A DNA stretch of 24,758 nt, taken from assembly GCA_963922455.1 (NCBI GenBank), contig CAWUIO010000097.1, positions 1-24,758 of the forward strand, given 5' to 3'. Shown in pieces: positions 23,289-24,758 of the stretch (within the stretch, counting starts at the first letter, position 1; every line of letters begins with the position of its first letter). A model generated the notes under the pieces. It was not told where the DNA came from and made no database searches. It saw only the letters and a program-made list of their open reading frames with translations. Origin of the DNA: CAWUIO01 sp963922455. GTDB lineage: Bacteria > Bacteroidota > Bacteroidia > Cytophagales > Microscillaceae. A program made the position numbers and the translations under genes.

Positions 23289-24485
23289 ATGAATTCCTAC
23301 TATTTTACCGAGGATCACGAACTCTTTCGTCAAAGCTTGCGCGCATTTCTTGAAAAAGAAGCCCGACCCCATATCGATACCTGGGAAAAAGAAAGCCGTA
23401 CCCCCCGAGATATTTGGAAAAAAATGGGCGATATGGGTTTTTTAGGCCTTTCCTACCCCAAAGAGTACGGTGGATCTGAGCTTGACTTTTTCTACGACGT
23501 TATCTTCAATGAGGAGCTGGGCCGTATGAACTCCGGTGGCTTTGCCATCTGCCAACAGGTAACCCAATACATGTCGTCTCCTTATATTCTTAAATTTGGC
23601 TCGGAGACGCTCAAGCAAAAATACTTGCCAGGCATCATCTCTGGCGATTTGATTGCTTGTATCGGGATCACCGAACCCGGAGCAGGCTCCGATGCCGCTA
23701 ATATCCAAACCCGGGCGGTACGCGAAGGAGATCATTATGTCATCAACGGCTCCAAAACCTTCATCACCAATGCCGTGTACGGAGATTTTATTGTAACTGT
23801 AGTCAAGACCAACCCCGAGGCCGGCGCGGCAGGAGTAAGCTTGATTGTTATAGACCGAAACGCGGAGGGAGTAAGTGCCCGCAAATTGGATAAATTGGGA
23901 TGGCACAGCTCCGATACGGCCGAGCTTAGCTTTGACAATGTGAAGATACCCGTTGAAAATTTAGTGGGCGAAGAAGGAAAAGGATTTTATTACCTCATGA
24001 GTGGTTTGCAATTAGAGCGCTTGGTTCCTTGTCCGGCTGGCATCTCAAGCATGGAATGGGCTTTAGAACAAACCCTTCAATACATGAACGAGCGGGAAGC
24101 CTTTGGCCGCAAAATTAACCGTTTCCAGACTTTACGTCATCGTATAGCCCGTATGGCCAGTGAAATTGAAGCCCTCAAGGCCTTTTCTTACCACTGTTGC
24201 CGTCTCTATGCCGACAAGGTGTACGATGTAAAACTTTGCTCTATGGCTAAGTTACTTGTCACCGAAAAAGCGGAAGAAATTGCCACCAAATGCCTGCAAA
24301 TGTTTGGGGGCTACGGCTTTATGGAAGAGTACCCCTTGGCCCGGATGTACCGGGATGTCCGGGTAGGTACCATCGGGGGCGGGTCTTCGGAGATTATGTG
24401 CGAAATCATTTCCAAAATGGTTATGGATGGGGTGAACTACATCGCTCCGGCTCCCCAGAAAAAAGAAGAAGAAGTAGCGCAATAA
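23289..24485 (+). CDS. Acyl-CoA dehydrogenase (IVD/LCAD-type), ACAD4
   Basis: A 398-aa acyl-CoA dehydrogenase that starts at the ATG at 23289 (MNSYYFTEDH), as in ACAD1. It has TEPGAGSDAAN, NGSKTFITNAV, NEREAFGRKINRFQ and FGGYGFMEEYPLARMYRDVRVGTIGGG. The catalytic Glu243 is in QLERL. A short Glu-rich tail (EEEVAQ) ends the protein. The 3' coding region shares a stretch of about 47 identical bases with ACAD1 (GGCTACGGCTTTATGGAAGA and onward), although the genes lie 22 kb apart in opposite orientations, which suggests recent duplication or gene conversion. It is the second gene of the ACAD3-ACAD4 pair. Confidence 0.93.
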   Translation: MNSYYFTEDHELFRQSLRAFLEKEARPHIDTWEKESRTPRDIWKKMGDMGFLGLSYPKEYGGSELDFFYDVIFNEELGRMNSGGFAICQQVTQYMSSPYILKFGSETLKQKYLPGIISGDLIACIGITEPGAGSDAANIQTRAVREGDHYVINGSKTFITNAVYGDFIVTVVKTNPEAGAAGVSLIVIDRNAEGVSARKLDKLGWHSSDTAELSFDNVKIPVENLVGEEGKGFYYLMSGLQLERLVPCPAGISSMEWALEQTLQYMNEREAFGRKINRFQTLRHRIARMASEIEALKAFSYHCCRLYADKVYDVKLCSMAKLLVTEKAEEIATKCLQMFGGYGFMEEYPLARMYRDVRVGTIGGGSSEIMCEIISKMVMDGVNYIAPAPQKKEEEVAQ

Positions 24486-24554
24486 AATATAGCTGAGGGG
24501 CTGTCCCCGGCCTTGAAAGATTTTACCCCTAGGTAAGTTTTTTGGCGCCGGGGC

Positions 24555-24625
24555 CGGGCTTTCGCTACTCGCTGGCCAACCCACAGCCAGCAACGAGCTC
24601 AAACATGCCGCTCTATCCCTCAGCC
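24555..24625 (-). repeat. Interspersed repeat A, copy 4
   Basis: On the minus strand it starts GGCTGAGGGATAGAGCGGCA, continues TGTTTGAGCTCG, and ends CCAGCGAGTAGCGAAAGCCC. The centre differs from the other copies but keeps the fold: CTCGTTG can pair with CAGCGAG using one G-T wobble, where copy 2 has CTCGCTG. It lies downstream of ACAD4 and faces repeat B3 head-to-head. Confidence 0.85.
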
Positions 24626-24683
24626 AATGCTTGAGCTGGCTAAGAAGTAATGCCTTTCTATTATTCAGACTGGTCTCCCTGCT

Positions 24684-24758
24684 CTTTGGCTTAGGGACAC
24701 TCACCGCTTGCGGCCGAGACCGCCGCTGGCTGTGCGGGGGCCGGCTCGGGCTTGGCTG
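24684..24758 (+). repeat. Interspersed GC-rich repeat B, copy 3 (cut by window edge)
   Basis: It begins CTCTTTGGCTTAGGGA and continues with GGCCGAGACCGCCGCTGGC and GGCCGGCTCGGG, in the same order as copies 1 and 2. The right-hand half is missing because the window ends. About 60 bases separate it from repeat A4. Confidence 0.7.

Noticed and set aside
24252..24704. A 150-aa minus-strand ORF over the end of ACAD4 and repeat A4
   Set aside because: It is an antisense shadow of the well-supported ACAD4 gene joined to repeat sequence.
1..24758. CRISPR arrays, tRNA genes or insertion-sequence transposases
   Set aside because: I found no regularly spaced repeats with unique spacers, no tRNA-like cloverleaf that I could support, and no transposase among the ORFs.

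Overview
This window looks like part of a Bacteroidota chromosome, perhaps a marine or soil Saprospiria/Flavobacteriia-type organism. The main clues are A-rich leaders without Shine-Dalgarno motifs, an S23-family four-helix-bundle ORF, a SulP transporter without a fused domain, a B1 metallo-beta-lactamase with a signal peptide, and GC-rich intergenic repeats in a moderate-GC background. The genus cannot be fixed from sequence alone.

Left half, minus strand (11810 down to 225): a fatty/branched acyl-CoA degradation cluster. In transcription order it holds a biotin-dependent acyl-CoA carboxylase alpha subunit, a long-chain acyl-CoA synthetase, an acyl-CoA dehydrogenase (ACAD), an alpha-methylacyl-CoA racemase-like protein, a thiolase, a FadJ-type hydratase/3-hydroxyacyl-CoA dehydrogenase and a second ACAD. 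Together they cover activation, alpha-methyl epimerisation, dehydrogenation, hydration, second oxidation and thiolysis. The first five genes are tightly spaced. The thiolase-fadJ junction is split by an antisense S23-family gene enclosed by a 21-bp inverted repeat. The fadJ-ACAD junction holds a 517-bp gap with hairpins and a GC-rich repeat.

Middle (11811-19525): a divergent AraC-family regulator, a SulP anion transporter with a clear terminator, a 570-bp non-coding stretch with two repeat families, a minus-strand pair (DUF4272 protein overlapping a B1 metallo-beta-lactamase), a plus-strand pair (unknown acidic protein plus patatin-like phospholipase), and a DinB-like protein with a strong terminator.

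Right end (19523-24485): a minus-strand unit with a PECR-like enoyl-CoA reductase SDR, a second SDR and a TetR regulator. It diverges from a plus-strand pair of ACADs across a control region that contains a perfect 17-bp palindrome and three looser TTAC/GTAA palindromes. The TetR protein probably links this locus to lipid metabolism.

Two recurrent non-coding repeats, called A (about 72 bp, four copies) and B (about 140 bp, three copies), sit only between genes. A is nearly invariant at both ends with a variable, foldable centre, and it pairs head-to-head with B twice. The left window edge cuts a 250-bp tandem duplication that carries the 3' end of the first ACAD. The most interesting signals are non-coding: the A/B repeats, the S23 ORF in its inverted-repeat cassette with an apparently empty counterpart downstream of the first ACAD, and the edge duplication.
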